From the NCBI GenBank assembly GCA_963800395.1, contig CAWDBD010000002.1, positions 310,001-374,000 of the forward strand: 64,000 nucleotides of DNA, given 5' to 3'. Positions 15,895-24,228 of the stretch are shown here, one piece after another (positions within the stretch are counted from its first letter, which is position 1; each line of letters starts with the position of its first letter). The notes under the pieces are model-generated. The model was not told where the DNA came from, did not search any database, and worked only from the letters and a program-made list of their open reading frames with translations. This DNA is from DASSBG01 sp963800395 (GTDB lineage: Bacteria > Pseudomonadota > Gammaproteobacteria > Xanthomonadales > Rhodanobacteraceae). Made by a program: the position numbers and the translations under genes.

Positions 15895-15977
15895 GGGCTA
15901 TCCGCTTGATTTTTTGGCAGGTCAATACCGCCCCGAGCGCGACAGGCCGGGGCGGCAGAAGCGGAATTATCGCATGG

Positions 15978-16427
15978 CTACTTCTGGATGGCGCACTGCG
16001 GGTATCGTTGGGCCAACAAACCCAGTCCACGGCGGCAGTCGGAAGTCAGCCACTCATTGACCGGCTCGCCGGGCTTGGGCGTGACCTTCTTCAGCAGTGA
16101 GTTGATATCGCGTTCATAGGCGCGCCGCTTGTCGTCTGTGGCCACCTCGTTGAGGCAGCGTCGAGCCTCGCTGGCGTAGCGGTCGCAAATCCCGACATTA
16201 CTGAGCGGAAAGGGCGGGATTTCGTAGCCTGCGACCGTGGCAGCGCTTGCCGGTGCCGGGGTTTCCGGCGGCGGCGATGTGCTCGGTTCCATCGGGTGGT
16301 CGACGCCCGCTGGGGTGGCAGCGGCGGTGCTGGCGCTGGCCGGGGCGCTAGATTGCGTGTCGTCACTGCAGCTGGCCAGTGCAAGGCTCGCCAGCAGCAC
16401 ACCCGTGCTGATCAGGAATTTGTTCAT
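15978..16427 (-). CDS. Putative lipoprotein, unknown
   Basis: A 149-residue protein with a lipoprotein signal (LLASLALASCSDD, lipidated Cys near residue 20), an Ala/Ser/Thr/Pro-rich linker (about 25-65) and a C-terminal domain of about 80 residues. Four cysteines (GICDRY, RRCLNE, TSDCRR, PQCAIQ) could form two disulfides. The start overlaps the end of the DUF2147 gene by four bases (ATGA), so the two are co-translated and may act together in the envelope. No characterised family recognised. Confidence 0.75.
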   Translation of the reverse strand: MNKFLISTGVLLASLALASCSDDTQSSAPASASTAAATPAGVDHPMEPSTSPPPETPAPASAATVAGYEIPPFPLSNVGICDRYASEARRCLNEVATDDKRRAYERDINSLLKKVTPKPGEPVNEWLTSDCRRGLGLLAQRYPQCAIQK

Positions 16428-16951
16428 TCGGTGGAGCCCTCGTTGCTTTCGGTCATGGAAGATGAGGCGGGTGCCGGTGGCGCGGAGTCGGGCATGGTGC
16501 TCGGTTGCTGAACGCGCTCCCAGACCTGGCTTCGACCAAACAGCGAGAAGCCGATGAAGCCGCGGACTTCCAGTTTCTGGCCACCGTCAAGCATGGTCAT
16601 CTTGCATTTGTAGGTCTTGCCGTTGTTGGGGTCGAGGATGTGGCCATCCACCCATTCGTCATCGTCGCGCTGCATGCCCCACAGGATGGTCATGCCTTCA
16701 ACCGGCTTGTTGTGGCGCGGACCGTCGCATTTCTTGCAGATCGGGTGCGGACCCTGGTCCGATTGCAGCACCTTGATGACCTTGCCCTGCAACTTGCCGC
16801 CCATGTCCTCGATTTGAACGATCGATTTGGCCTTGCCGGTCTCGTCATCGATTGTCTGCCAGGTCCCCACGGGGGTGTTGGTGGCAGCGTGCACGGCGGG
16901 CACCAGCGCCAGCAAAGCCAGGATGCCGGTATAAAAGGCGGGGCGGGACAT
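16424..16951 (-). CDS. DUF2147-family periplasmic protein
   Basis: A 175-residue exported protein with a signal peptide ending at VHAA (about residue 23). It then shows the DUF2147 core: VGTWQTIDDETGKAKSIVQI, GKLQGKVIKV, CKKCDG, NKPVEGMTILWGMQRD, GHILDPNNGKTYKCKMTMLDGG, LEVRGFIGFSLFGRSQVWERV. The family is a small lipocalin-like barrel of unknown ligand. GGAG precedes the ATG. It is followed with a four-base overlap by a lipoprotein gene. Role beyond envelope location is unknown. Confidence 0.82.
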   Translation of the reverse strand: MSRPAFYTGILALLALVPAVHAATNTPVGTWQTIDDETGKAKSIVQIEDMGGKLQGKVIKVLQSDQGPHPICKKCDGPRHNKPVEGMTILWGMQRDDDEWVDGHILDPNNGKTYKCKMTMLDGGQKLEVRGFIGFSLFGRSQVWERVQQPSTMPDSAPPAPASSSMTESNEGSTE

Positions 16952-17133
16952 GGCGGTTCTCCGAATAGGTGAAGTTGCAGCGTGCCGCTCGAACGGGCCG
17001 CCGTCAAGTGGCTTGAAACTGGCGATTCAGGCTTGGGTCGCCGCTGATTTCGCCCCCGGAAGCCGCACATCGGCATTGCGGTGCTGGCATAATGGCGGGT
17101 CACACACGCATAACGCTGGGAGTTGCGAGGCTC

Positions 17134-18225
17134 ATGCCGCAGGTCACCGAAGCACGAATACGCGAGATTGTCGGTGCAATCGACGATCCGCACAGTGGCG
17201 CCACATTGGCCGAAGGCAATGCCGTTCGGGCGGTCGGTGTCGATGGTGCGCGCGTATCGGTTGATATCCAGCTTGGTTACCCGGCTGCCGGCTGGCATGG
17301 CGTGCTTGCCGATATCGCAAGGCAACGGATCGAGGCCGAGGCCGGAGTGGAGTCGGCCAGCGTCTCGGCGGGCTCGCGCATCCGCTCGCACAAGGTGCAG
17401 GGCAAACTCTCACCGCTGAGCGGTGTCAAGAACATCATCGCCGTCGCCTCGGGCAAGGGCGGCGTGGGCAAATCAACCGTGGCGGTCAATCTGGCTCTGG
17501 CATTGAAGGCCGAGGGTGCCTCGGTGGGCATCATGGACGCCGACATCTACGGACCCAGCCAGATGCGCATGCTTGGGGTGGAGGGCAAGCCCGATTCACC
17601 GGACGGGCGCAAGATCGTGCCGAAACAGGCGCATGGCCTGCAAATGATGTCAATCGGGTTGCTGGTGGAGGAAGACACCGCCATGATCTGGCGCGGGCCG
17701 ATGGTGACCCAGGCGCTGATGCAGCTTCTGGGCGAGACCCAATGGCAGGACCTGGATTACCTGATCGTGGACCTGCCGCCGGGAACCGGTGACATTCACC
17801 TTACCCTGTGCCAGCGCGTGCCGGTATCCGGCGCAGTCATTGTCACCACACCGCAGGACATTGCCCTGCTGGATGCCAGGAAGGCGCTGAAGATGTTTGG
17901 CAAGGTCGAGGTGCCGGTTCTCGGTATCGTGGAGAACATGGCGACTTATGTCTGCAGCGAATGCGGCCACGAAGAACACATTTTCGGTGCCGGTGGCGGT
18001 GCGCGCATGGCCGGACAGTACCATGTGCCGCTACTGGGATCCTTGCCGCTGGACGGTCGCATCCGCGAACAGACCGATACCGGAAAACCCAGCGTGGTGG
18101 CCATGCCCGATTCGGATATCGCCGCACGCTATCGCGACATTGCCCGCCGAGCCAGTGGTCTGCTGTCCACCAGGGCACGCAACAAGAATCTCAATTTCCC
18201 GGAAATCGTGGTGCAGAATACCTGA
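17134..18225 (+). CDS. apbC: Iron-sulfur cluster carrier protein Mrp/ApbC
   Basis: P-loop ATPase that holds and transfers Fe-S clusters. The 363-residue protein has an N-terminal MIP18-like domain (about 1-85), the deviant Walker A motif ASGKGGVGKST (about 105-115), DADIYGPS, DLPPGTGD and a CxxC (VCSECG) for the bridging cluster near residue 275. The frame extends to 17092, but that ATG overlaps a CATAAT -10-like box at 17088-17093, so I start at 17134 with GGGAG at 17118-17122. It precedes dcd. Confidence 0.94.
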   Translation: MPQVTEARIREIVGAIDDPHSGATLAEGNAVRAVGVDGARVSVDIQLGYPAAGWHGVLADIARQRIEAEAGVESASVSAGSRIRSHKVQGKLSPLSGVKNIIAVASGKGGVGKSTVAVNLALALKAEGASVGIMDADIYGPSQMRMLGVEGKPDSPDGRKIVPKQAHGLQMMSIGLLVEEDTAMIWRGPMVTQALMQLLGETQWQDLDYLIVDLPPGTGDIHLTLCQRVPVSGAVIVTTPQDIALLDARKALKMFGKVEVPVLGIVENMATYVCSECGHEEHIFGAGGGARMAGQYHVPLLGSLPLDGRIREQTDTGKPSVVAMPDSDIAARYRDIARRASGLLSTRARNKNLNFPEIVVQNT

Positions 18226-18231
18226 AGAGCA

Positions 18232-18295
18232 GGGAGTGGGAAGCAGAAGGTCGCAGGAACAACCATCCCGCCCCACTCCCCACTCCCCACTCCCC
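18232..18295. repeat. Heptamer CCCCACT repeat forming a hairpin after apbC
   Basis: CCCCACT occurs three times plus CCCC (18271-18295). GGGAGTGGG at 18232-18240, six bases after the apbC stop, is complementary to CCCACTCCC at 18272-18280 and to the later units. A stem with a choice of partners can form between apbC and dcd. It may act as a terminator or attenuator, but no U tract follows. Confidence 0.7.
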
Positions 18296-18312
18296 GCGAG
18301 CAAAGCGAGCAT

Positions 18313-18879
18313 ATGAGCATAAAATCTGACAACTGGATTCGCCGCATGGCCACCGGCCACGGCATGATCGAGCCGTTCGAACCTGGCCAGGTTCGGCGTG
18401 ATGGCGAGCGCAAGCTGATTTCCTGGGGTACGTCGAGCTACGGTTATGACGTGCGCTGCGCCGACGAGTTCAAGATATTCACCAACATCAATTCCAGCAT
18501 TGTCGACCCCAAGAATTTTGATGCCGGCAGCTTTGTTGACGTCAAGGGATCAGAGTGCATCATTCCACCCAACTCTTTCGCCCTGGCACGTACCGTGGAA
18601 TACTTTCGCATCCCGCGCAATGTGCTGGTGGTCTGCCTGGGCAAAAGCACGTACGCGCGCTGTGGCATTATTGTCAACGTCACGCCGCTGGAACCCGAAT
18701 GGGAAGGCCACGTGACACTGGAGTTTTCCAATACCACGCCCTTGCCGGCGCGCATCTACGCCAACGAGGGTGTCGCCCAGATGCTGTTTTTCGAATCCGA
18801 TGAGGTGTGCGAGACCAGTTATGCCGATCGTGGCGGAAAATATCAGGGGCAGCGCGGCGTCACCTTGCCGCATGCCTGA
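18313..18879 (+). CDS. dcd: dCTP deaminase
   Basis: Converts dCTP to dUTP for thymidylate synthesis. The 188-residue trimeric dUTPase-fold enzyme shows SSYGYDVRCADEFKIF, the GKSTYARCGI phosphate-binding motif, and TPLEPEWEGHVTLEFSN with the catalytic glutamate, followed by GVAQMLFFE. N-terminal MSIKSDNWIRRMA and total length match the proteobacterial Dcd type. It follows apbC by 87 bases that contain a heptamer-repeat hairpin. No strong Shine-Dalgarno is visible. Confidence 0.95.
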   Translation: MSIKSDNWIRRMATGHGMIEPFEPGQVRRDGERKLISWGTSSYGYDVRCADEFKIFTNINSSIVDPKNFDAGSFVDVKGSECIIPPNSFALARTVEYFRIPRNVLVVCLGKSTYARCGIIVNVTPLEPEWEGHVTLEFSNTTPLPARIYANEGVAQMLFFESDEVCETSYADRGGKYQGQRGVTLPHA

Positions 18880-18943
18880 CAAGCGCCCTTGTCCGGACGC
18901 ACAATCACACCCTGCAATACGGGCTAGTTCCATGGAGTACCGC

Positions 18944-19333
18944 ATGAAAGCCAAACCTGACCTGCGTCGAATACTGATCCTTCTGATTCTTGCCGTCGGC
19001 ATGGCCGGCCTGGCCGGCTGCGGCGGCAGCAACGTACGGCCCAGCCCCGGAGAGATCGCGTCACAAGGCCCGTTCGGCATGATTATCGAGGCGTACAAGG
19101 GCGGCCAGTACATTGTTGATGGTGGCGTCGTTGCAGCGCAGGATCTGGGCGGTCATCTTGCGTTCCTGCAAGACCAGGGCAAGCTGCCGGAAAAGGTGCT
19201 GCTGGAGAACAGCAGTGAGTCAAAGATACGCGGGGAGCATTTGCGCCAGTTCACGCAGCTGCAAGCCAAATACGGTTTCCAGGCCTATGTGGAACACAAG
19301 GGCAAGATCGAACCGCTGCATCCGGAGCAGTAA
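18944..19333 (+). CDS. Putative lipoprotein, unknown
   Basis: A 129-residue protein with a basic n-region, a hydrophobic helix and the lipobox LAGC (Cys near residue 26). The mature part has a GGQYIVDGGVVAAQDLGGHLAFLQDQGKLPEKVLL segment and a C-terminal helical stretch. I start at the second ATG because GGAG at 18934-18937 is six bases before it; an ATG at 18932 adds four residues. It follows dcd and is followed 19 bases later by another exported protein gene. No family assigned. Confidence 0.75.
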   Translation: MKAKPDLRRILILLILAVGMAGLAGCGGSNVRPSPGEIASQGPFGMIIEAYKGGQYIVDGGVVAAQDLGGHLAFLQDQGKLPEKVLLENSSESKIRGEHLRQFTQLQAKYGFQAYVEHKGKIEPLHPEQ

Positions 19334-19352
19334 ACCGGGCAACGCTGTCACC

Positions 19353-20033
19353 GTGCCAGGCTTGCGGCCACTGCGCAGACTGGCGTCCGCCTGTGTGCTG
19401 GTCCTTGTCGCGGGTATGGCTGTTGCAGGCCCAAGCGCGAAGGATGCAGCTGCCAGCCGTGCGCTTCCATCCACGCAACCGGGTGAGCCGGTATTCGGTC
19501 AGCCTTCGGTTCGACTGGCCATGGGCGGCAACGTACAGCTGAAGTATGCAGAAGACACATCGCGCGCTGACTTGCCATCGGGTGCGGTGCGTTACCGGCG
19601 TTTCGCATTGGAAAAAGGCGGTCAGGACGTGAAGATTTCGGTTCGCGTCATCGCAGACAAGCACGATGGGCGGCCCCGCTTTACTGTTTTTTCACCGCAA
19701 CTGGTCATTCTTGACCAGGACGGCCAGATCCGCCGTATCGTGCCGCTCGATCATCTGCAGCTTGATATTCGGCCGTTCCGTGCGACTCGCTTGCGCGAGT
19801 GCGTGGTGGTCAACAATTTGCACGGATTTCTGCTCGCGTCCGATCCCGGTCGACTGGGCCAGCTGTACCAGTTCACTGCTCGCCGCACCGTTACCGGCCA
19901 TCCCGATCACGGGTTCTATCGCGCCAGCTCGCCGATGAAGGTTTTTCTCACCTACTCGGATGCCGGGTCCGTGGAGGTGGAGGTCACCCGCGCACCCCGG
20001 CAAGGCTCGGCCTGCCGAGCGATACCGGATTAG
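19353..20033 (+). CDS. Exported protein, possibly MalM-like
   Basis: A 226-residue product from a GTG start, with a signal peptide (residues 1 to about 27, ending VAGMAVAG). The mature domain looks beta-rich: VRYRRFALEKGGQDVKISVRV, FTVFSPQLVILDQDGQIRRIV. Its pattern faintly recalls the periplasmic MalM family, but I cannot confirm that. The frame stays open far upstream across the preceding lipoprotein gene, where it is a shadow. It lies 19 bases after that gene and converges on greB. Envelope location is the secure part. Confidence 0.65.
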   Translation: MPGLRPLRRLASACVLVLVAGMAVAGPSAKDAAASRALPSTQPGEPVFGQPSVRLAMGGNVQLKYAEDTSRADLPSGAVRYRRFALEKGGQDVKISVRVIADKHDGRPRFTVFSPQLVILDQDGQIRRIVPLDHLQLDIRPFRATRLRECVVVNNLHGFLLASDPGRLGQLYQFTARRTVTGHPDHGFYRASSPMKVFLTYSDAGSVEVEVTRAPRQGSACRAIPD

Positions 20034-20068
20034 ACGCTGACCATCGGGGCGTGAGCCGGGGGCAAGAC

Positions 20069-20578
20069 CTACGATGACTGCGGATAACTGATCGATTGTA
20101 TGTACAGGCACTGCTTTCCGGCGGGGACCTCCACTTCGACCTCGTCGTTGATGGTGCGCCCCAGCAGGGCGCGTGCCAGAGGCGAGTCAATACTTATGTA
20201 GCCACGTCGGGCGTCGGTTTCATCCGGCCCGACAATGCGCCATTGATGCTGACGGCCATTGGCCGCGTCGTGCGCCGTGACAATCGCGCCGAAGTAGATG
20301 CAGTCTTCCCGCTGCGGACGCTCGGGGCCGGTCTTGAGTGTTGGTATGCGCTTGCTCAGATAACGGACCCGGCGGTCAATGCCGGCCAATTCCTTCTTCC
20401 GGTACTGGTATTCGGCGTTCTCCGAGCGGTCGCCTTCGGCTGCCGCGGCCGACAGAGCCTTGACCACCGCTGGCCGGCGTACACGCCACAGTGTGTCCAG
20501 TTCCTGTTGCAGCGCCTGCAGCCCGGCGCGGGTAATCAGGGCTGTGGACGACGGCAGAGGCGGACGCCATCGCGTCAT
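20069..20578 (-). CDS. greB: Transcription elongation factor GreB
   Basis: Rescues backtracked RNA polymerase by stimulating transcript cleavage. The 169-residue protein has the N-terminal coiled coil with the tip acidic residues (GDRSENAEYQYRKKELAGIDRRVRYL) and a C-terminal FKBP-like domain (VGPDETDARRGYISIDSPLARALLGRTINDEVEV). Length and the EYQYRKK sequence favour GreB over GreA. The start overlaps the end of the upstream membrane-protein gene by four bases (ATGA); it is last in a three-gene operon. Confidence 0.92.
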   Translation of the reverse strand: MTRWRPPLPSSTALITRAGLQALQQELDTLWRVRRPAVVKALSAAAAEGDRSENAEYQYRKKELAGIDRRVRYLSKRIPTLKTGPERPQREDCIYFGAIVTAHDAANGRQHQWRIVGPDETDARRGYISIDSPLARALLGRTINDEVEVEVPAGKQCLYIQSISYPQSS

Positions 20579-21837
20579 GTCGGCTCTTGTACCCGCTTTC
20601 GCTGCTTGATGGTATCCAGCAGACGCTGGAGTTCATCGCGCTGGGGGCAGTTGGGGAATGCAATCAGCAGCTTGCTGGCCAGAACGCCGGCCTCGGCAGT
20701 CTGTTCGAAGCGGTCGGCAAGCAATTGCGCAGCCAGCAGGCCATAACGCGGCGCGTCGGGTTCGCGAGGCCAGGTGTTGGGGTAGCCGCGCGCCAGCTTC
20801 AGCGCCAGCTGGTTCATGCCCATGTTGGCCGCCTGTTCGGCCAACTCGCCGGCGACAGCAGCTTCGGGTGGCATGTAGTCCGGCTGGATGTCGATATTCT
20901 CGCGTACAACCGCCAGCGCGCGCCGCCAGTCATTGTCGGCTGTCAGGCATGCGAGCGCAGACGGTGTCGAGTCCAGCAGGGCCTGGTGGTGATTACAGGC
21001 CCGAGCCAGCTTGCGAAACTCGGCGTGGATGGGCCAGGGCGAGTGCGTTTGGCGCAGCCGCTCGGCAAGCAGCTCGAAAGCAGTGTCCCTTTCGCCGGCC
21101 GATTGCAATGAGCGCACGCGTGTCAGCAGCTGCTGGTCATGGTCGCGGCCCGTGGCCATGGCCAGCGTATCGGCCTCCGGCTGATAACCAATGCGCTCGT
21201 GGAAGCGGTACATCAGCCGCCCAAGGACATGAAAGTTCAGCAGCACGCAGTACACCACCAGCAGCAGCCAGAGTGCGCTGCTCATGAAGCCGTGGGCGTA
21301 CTTCAGCGATCCGATCCAGGCCATCGATTGCAGCAACCCCACCGCCACTGCCAGCAGATAGGCGGCACCAAACGCGACCATCGCGGCAAACAGGCGTACC
21401 GGGCTGAGCGCACGCCAGCCATGGTCGCCAAACGCGAGTGACATGGTGAAGCTGGGCAGGAAGACGGCCAGCAGAAGTGGAACAAAAAAGGCGTCCTGCT
21501 CAATGTTGTAGGCGAGCTTGGTGCTGTACAGGCCGAGCAGTTGCAGGAGAAACAACAAGACGGCTGGCGCAGCGCTGCCTTCAAGGCCGACTTGCGGCGG
21601 GTCGGACCAGCCATCGGCGCTGCGGCGCAGGCAGGCCAGGGCATGCACATAGACACCGACCCAGGCGAAGATCCAGAGTATCAGGCTCAGGATCGAGGGC
21701 AGCATGTCGGCCACAGCCAGCAGGCCGGCCAGAGCCAGAATCACGGCCCCCGATGCGCCGCGAAGCGGGTAGGTCAGTGTGTCGGCCAGGCGTGCAGTCC
21801 ATGGCGCATTGATGTCGAGTGCGCGAGGCTGACTCAT
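20575..21837 (-). CDS. Membrane protein with C-terminal helical repeat region, unknown
   Basis: A 420-residue protein with about six predicted membrane helices in the first 215 residues, including ILALAGLLAVADMLPSILSL and ALWLLLVVYCVLLNFHVLG. A cytoplasmic C-terminal half of about 200 residues is built of helix pairs resembling TPR repeats (RVRSLQSAGERDTAFELLAER; QAANMGMNQLALKLARGY). It overlaps its neighbours by four bases on both sides, so it is co-translated with the truncated YjgR-like gene and greB. No characterised family recognised; a scaffolding role is only a guess. Confidence 0.75.
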   Translation of the reverse strand: MSQPRALDINAPWTARLADTLTYPLRGASGAVILALAGLLAVADMLPSILSLILWIFAWVGVYVHALACLRRSADGWSDPPQVGLEGSAAPAVLLFLLQLLGLYSTKLAYNIEQDAFFVPLLLAVFLPSFTMSLAFGDHGWRALSPVRLFAAMVAFGAAYLLAVAVGLLQSMAWIGSLKYAHGFMSSALWLLLVVYCVLLNFHVLGRLMYRFHERIGYQPEADTLAMATGRDHDQQLLTRVRSLQSAGERDTAFELLAERLRQTHSPWPIHAEFRKLARACNHHQALLDSTPSALACLTADNDWRRALAVVRENIDIQPDYMPPEAAVAGELAEQAANMGMNQLALKLARGYPNTWPREPDAPRYGLLAAQLLADRFEQTAEAGVLASKLLIAFPNCPQRDELQRLLDTIKQRKRVQEPT

Positions 21838-22337
21838 CGTCCGCCGAACATGTTGTTGCCCAGTACACCGCGCACGATCTGCCGCCCGAGCCTGCTGCCT
21901 ATGGAGCGGCTGGCGGACTTGGCGAGTGACTCGAGCACACCCTGCTGGGTATCGTTGAGTTCCATGACTCGCGCCAGCAGGGTGGGACCCATTTCCGAAA
22001 TGGTCGTGCGCAGCGGATGGCCCAGCTCGCCGTACAAATCCCGGAAGATGACCGGATTGGCCTGTGGCTTCCAGTCGTTCAGGCCCAGCTTTTCCAGGCG
22101 CGCCTTGAGCTTGTCGCTGGCCGGGGAATTGGCCGCTTGCGACAGTCCGGCCAGGTCACCCTTGACGTCGGCCAGTACCACCGGCACGCCGAGCTGTGAA
22201 AAACCTTCGGCCAACACCATGAGGCTGACTGTCTTGCCGGTGCCGGTAGCGCCGGCGATCATGCCGTGACGGTTGGCGAACCGGGCATCGAGCTCCACCG
22301 AGGTGGAATCGTTTCTGCCAATCAGGATGGTGCTCAT
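21834..22337 (-). CDS. Internally deleted YjgR/HerA-like (DUF853) ATPase
   Basis: A 167-residue product. Residues 1 to about 128 match the N-terminus of YjgR-type DUF853 ATPases: NRHGMIAGATGTGKTVSLMVLAE with Walker A, VPVVLADVKGDLAGLSQA, GHPLRTTISEMGP, LARVMELNDTQQGVL. The last 35 residues (AKSASRSIGSRLGRQIVRGVLGNNMFGGR) match that family's extreme C-terminus. The family is about 500 residues (from memory), so some 330 central residues, including Walker B, are missing without a frame break. The stop still overlaps the next gene by four bases. It is probably not an active ATPase alone. Confidence 0.8.
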   Translation of the reverse strand: MSTILIGRNDSTSVELDARFANRHGMIAGATGTGKTVSLMVLAEGFSQLGVPVVLADVKGDLAGLSQAANSPASDKLKARLEKLGLNDWKPQANPVIFRDLYGELGHPLRTTISEMGPTLLARVMELNDTQQGVLESLAKSASRSIGSRLGRQIVRGVLGNNMFGGR

Positions 22338-22368
22338 GCCGTGCCCTTGGTCTTGTGGTGGTCAAGGG

Positions 22369-22397
22369 ATTGTACGGCCATGAACGACGCGTGGGAA
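22369..22397 (-). promoter_or_regulatory. Putative promoter for the YjgR-like/greB operon
   Basis: On the minus strand, TTCCCA (22397-22392) and TACAAT (22374-22369) are separated by 17 bases. Transcription would start near 22362, about 25 bases before the first gene. The remaining intergenic sequence up to 22612 shows nothing else I can support. Confidence 0.45.
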
Positions 22398-22612
22398 TTG
22401 GCTGTCGTTGCCGCACAGGTGCGGCGTGCGCTCAGCGCATGACGTGATCTGAACGGGAGACAGCTGAGGCAGTGGTGCGACCGGTTGTCAGCTCGGGGCA
22501 TGGAGGGAAGCGCACTGCACACGGCCGCCAGGACCGCGGCACACAGCAGCGCACGCCGGTCCCGTTATCGGGCCGGTACAGCAGGAGTTGGGTGAATGAC
22601 GCCGGCCGCAGA

Positions 22613-23047
22613 TCAGGCGACGGCGCGATTGCCCTCGGCATTGGCCGGCACGCTTTCCTTCAGCTTGCGCACAATGCCCTGAATCCGCCGATGCATGTTC
22701 TGGGAGTCGTTGAAAGATGCCTCGCGGGTCTCGTGGTAGGCCACGGCCAGCCACAAGGCCATGCCACGCAGGCGGACTTGCAGATTGTCGGACTTGGCGC
22801 GCTCGATACCCGTCTCGGTACCGGTGCCCCAGAGTTTGTAGCGCAGTTCCGGTGGCGTTCCGTACAAATGCGGAAACTCGCAACGGGCGGCCTGATCGAT
22901 TTCACGCATGACCAGACCGGCCAGGCGGACGCGGGTGGGCTGGGTCATGTTGTTCATGCTTTGCTCAACCTCGCGCAGCTGGCGACCGAGTTGCGCAGCG
23001 CGGCTCATGGAGATGATACGGTTGATGAAGTGCATTTTGTTTTCCAT
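22613..23047 (-). CDS. Hypothetical cytoplasmic protein
   Basis: A 144-residue, mainly helical, charged protein with no signal peptide or membrane segment. It contains RLAGLVMREIDQAARCEFPHLYGTPPE and RLRGMALWLAVAYHETREASFND. AGGGGGG seven bases before the ATG is a good ribosome-binding site for the start at 23047; MHFINR four residues in is an alternative. It stands alone between psd and the YjgR-like operon, on the same strand as both. I do not recognise the family. Confidence 0.65.
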   Translation of the reverse strand: MENKMHFINRIISMSRAAQLGRQLREVEQSMNNMTQPTRVRLAGLVMREIDQAARCEFPHLYGTPPELRYKLWGTGTETGIERAKSDNLQVRLRGMALWLAVAYHETREASFNDSQNMHRRIQGIVRKLKESVPANAEGNRAVA

Positions 23048-23159
23048 ACCCCGGCCCCCCTAGGGTTCATTCTGTCTGGATGATCCAGCTTACTTAGTTT
23101 GCAGAAAAATGGCGAGTACTGTTTCACAAATTGCGGAAATAGCGGACATTTTCCGGATT

Positions 23160-24008
23160 TCAGGCGTTCCCCGGCACGTGTCCCAGTCGCATGCCCATGC
23201 GGACCGCTTGCTCGGCGGTCAGAGCACTGTCCGGTGCGTCGGCCCGGGGCAGCAGCAGCACAACCGTCGAACCCATGTTGAAGCGGGCCATTTCTTCACC
23301 ACGCGCCAGCTGAATCGACTGGCCCGAATAGTTCTTGCTCGTGACCTGGCGCCCGTAGGGAGGAATCTCCTCGCCACTCCAGACCGTCTCGACACCCGAT
23401 ACCAGCATGGCGCCGACCATCACCATCACGAACGGCCCGTGCGGGCCTTCGAAATGGCATGTCAGGCGTTCGTTGCGGGCGAACAGGCGCGGCACCTCGC
23501 GCACGGCGAATGGCGCCACGCTGAAGATGCGACCGGGGATGTGCACGGTTTGCAGCAGTTCCCCGTCCAGCGGCATGTGTACCCGATGGTAGTCGCGGGG
23601 TGAAAGGTAGATGGTTGCGAAACTGCCGTGCGCGTATGGCCTGGCAGCAGTTTCGTCAGCGAGCAGCTCGGCGCAGGTGAACGACTGCCCCTTGGCCTGG
23701 AAAATGCGTCCCGATTCGATGTTTCCGGCCTGGCTGATGCGGCCATCGGCCGGGCAGGCAATGGTGTTGGTGCCGGTTGCCATGGGCCGCGCTCCGGGCT
23801 TCAGTGCGCGCGTGAAGAAGGCATTGAAATGCCGGTATGCCAGCGGATCCGGCTGCTCGGCCTCGCCCATGTCTACCTGATAGCGCTGCACGATCTGGCG
23901 AATCAGGAAGTTCTTCCACGGCGCGAAGGTCCAGCGCGTGGCATGGCGCACGATGCGCGACAGGAACCGATGAGGCAGCAGGTATTGCAACAGTGTGTTT
24001 GCATGCAT
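23160..24008 (-). CDS. psd: Phosphatidylserine decarboxylase proenzyme
   Basis: Makes phosphatidylethanolamine at the inner membrane. The 282-residue pyruvoyl enzyme shows FFTRALKPGARPM, PADGRISQAG, YLSPRDYHRVHMP with catalytic-site histidine and aspartate, and the self-cleavage site FNMGST, which puts the cut between Gly246 and Ser247. The usual motif is LGST; here Leu is Met. The frame stays open upstream, but MHANTLLQYLLPHR at 24008 is the family start. TATAAT at 24021-24016 is just upstream, so the mRNA is probably leaderless. Confidence 0.95.
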   Translation of the reverse strand: MHANTLLQYLLPHRFLSRIVRHATRWTFAPWKNFLIRQIVQRYQVDMGEAEQPDPLAYRHFNAFFTRALKPGARPMATGTNTIACPADGRISQAGNIESGRIFQAKGQSFTCAELLADETAARPYAHGSFATIYLSPRDYHRVHMPLDGELLQTVHIPGRIFSVAPFAVREVPRLFARNERLTCHFEGPHGPFVMVMVGAMLVSGVETVWSGEEIPPYGRQVTSKNYSGQSIQLARGEEMARFNMGSTVVLLLPRADAPDSALTAEQAVRMGMRLGHVPGNA

Positions 24009-24015
24009 GGACCCG

Positions 24016-24021
24016 ATTATA
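24016..24021 (-). promoter_or_regulatory. -10 element of psd
   Basis: TATAAT on the minus strand, ending seven bases before the psd ATG at 24008. There is no room for a Shine-Dalgarno between the expected transcription start and the ATG, so the transcript would be leaderless. No clear -35 hexamer was found. Confidence 0.5.
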
Positions 24022-24228
24022 GATGCCCGCCAGACCCGGGTGCGGAACCATGCAGGCGCGAACGCGCCGGCCGCCACAAAAGGGCTCGACTGCAGGGTCA
24101 TGGCGCTGGCAGCGGCACGTGCTTTGCGCGCGGCGGGCCAGGAGTCATGCCGGTGGAAACGCACGTGACTGCGGTCCGCGCTTGCGGACCCCGTATACTC
24201 GACGGCCCTGACAGTTTCCGGAATCCCA

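Noticed and set aside
17092..17133. Upstream ATG start of apbC
   Set aside because: That ATG overlaps a CATAAT -10-like box and adds residues not typical of the family; the start at 17134 has a GGGAG upstream.
22375..22612. Possible extra gene between the YjgR-like operon and the 144-residue gene
   Set aside because: Only short frames without ribosome-binding sites or plausible composition were found; treated as non-coding.
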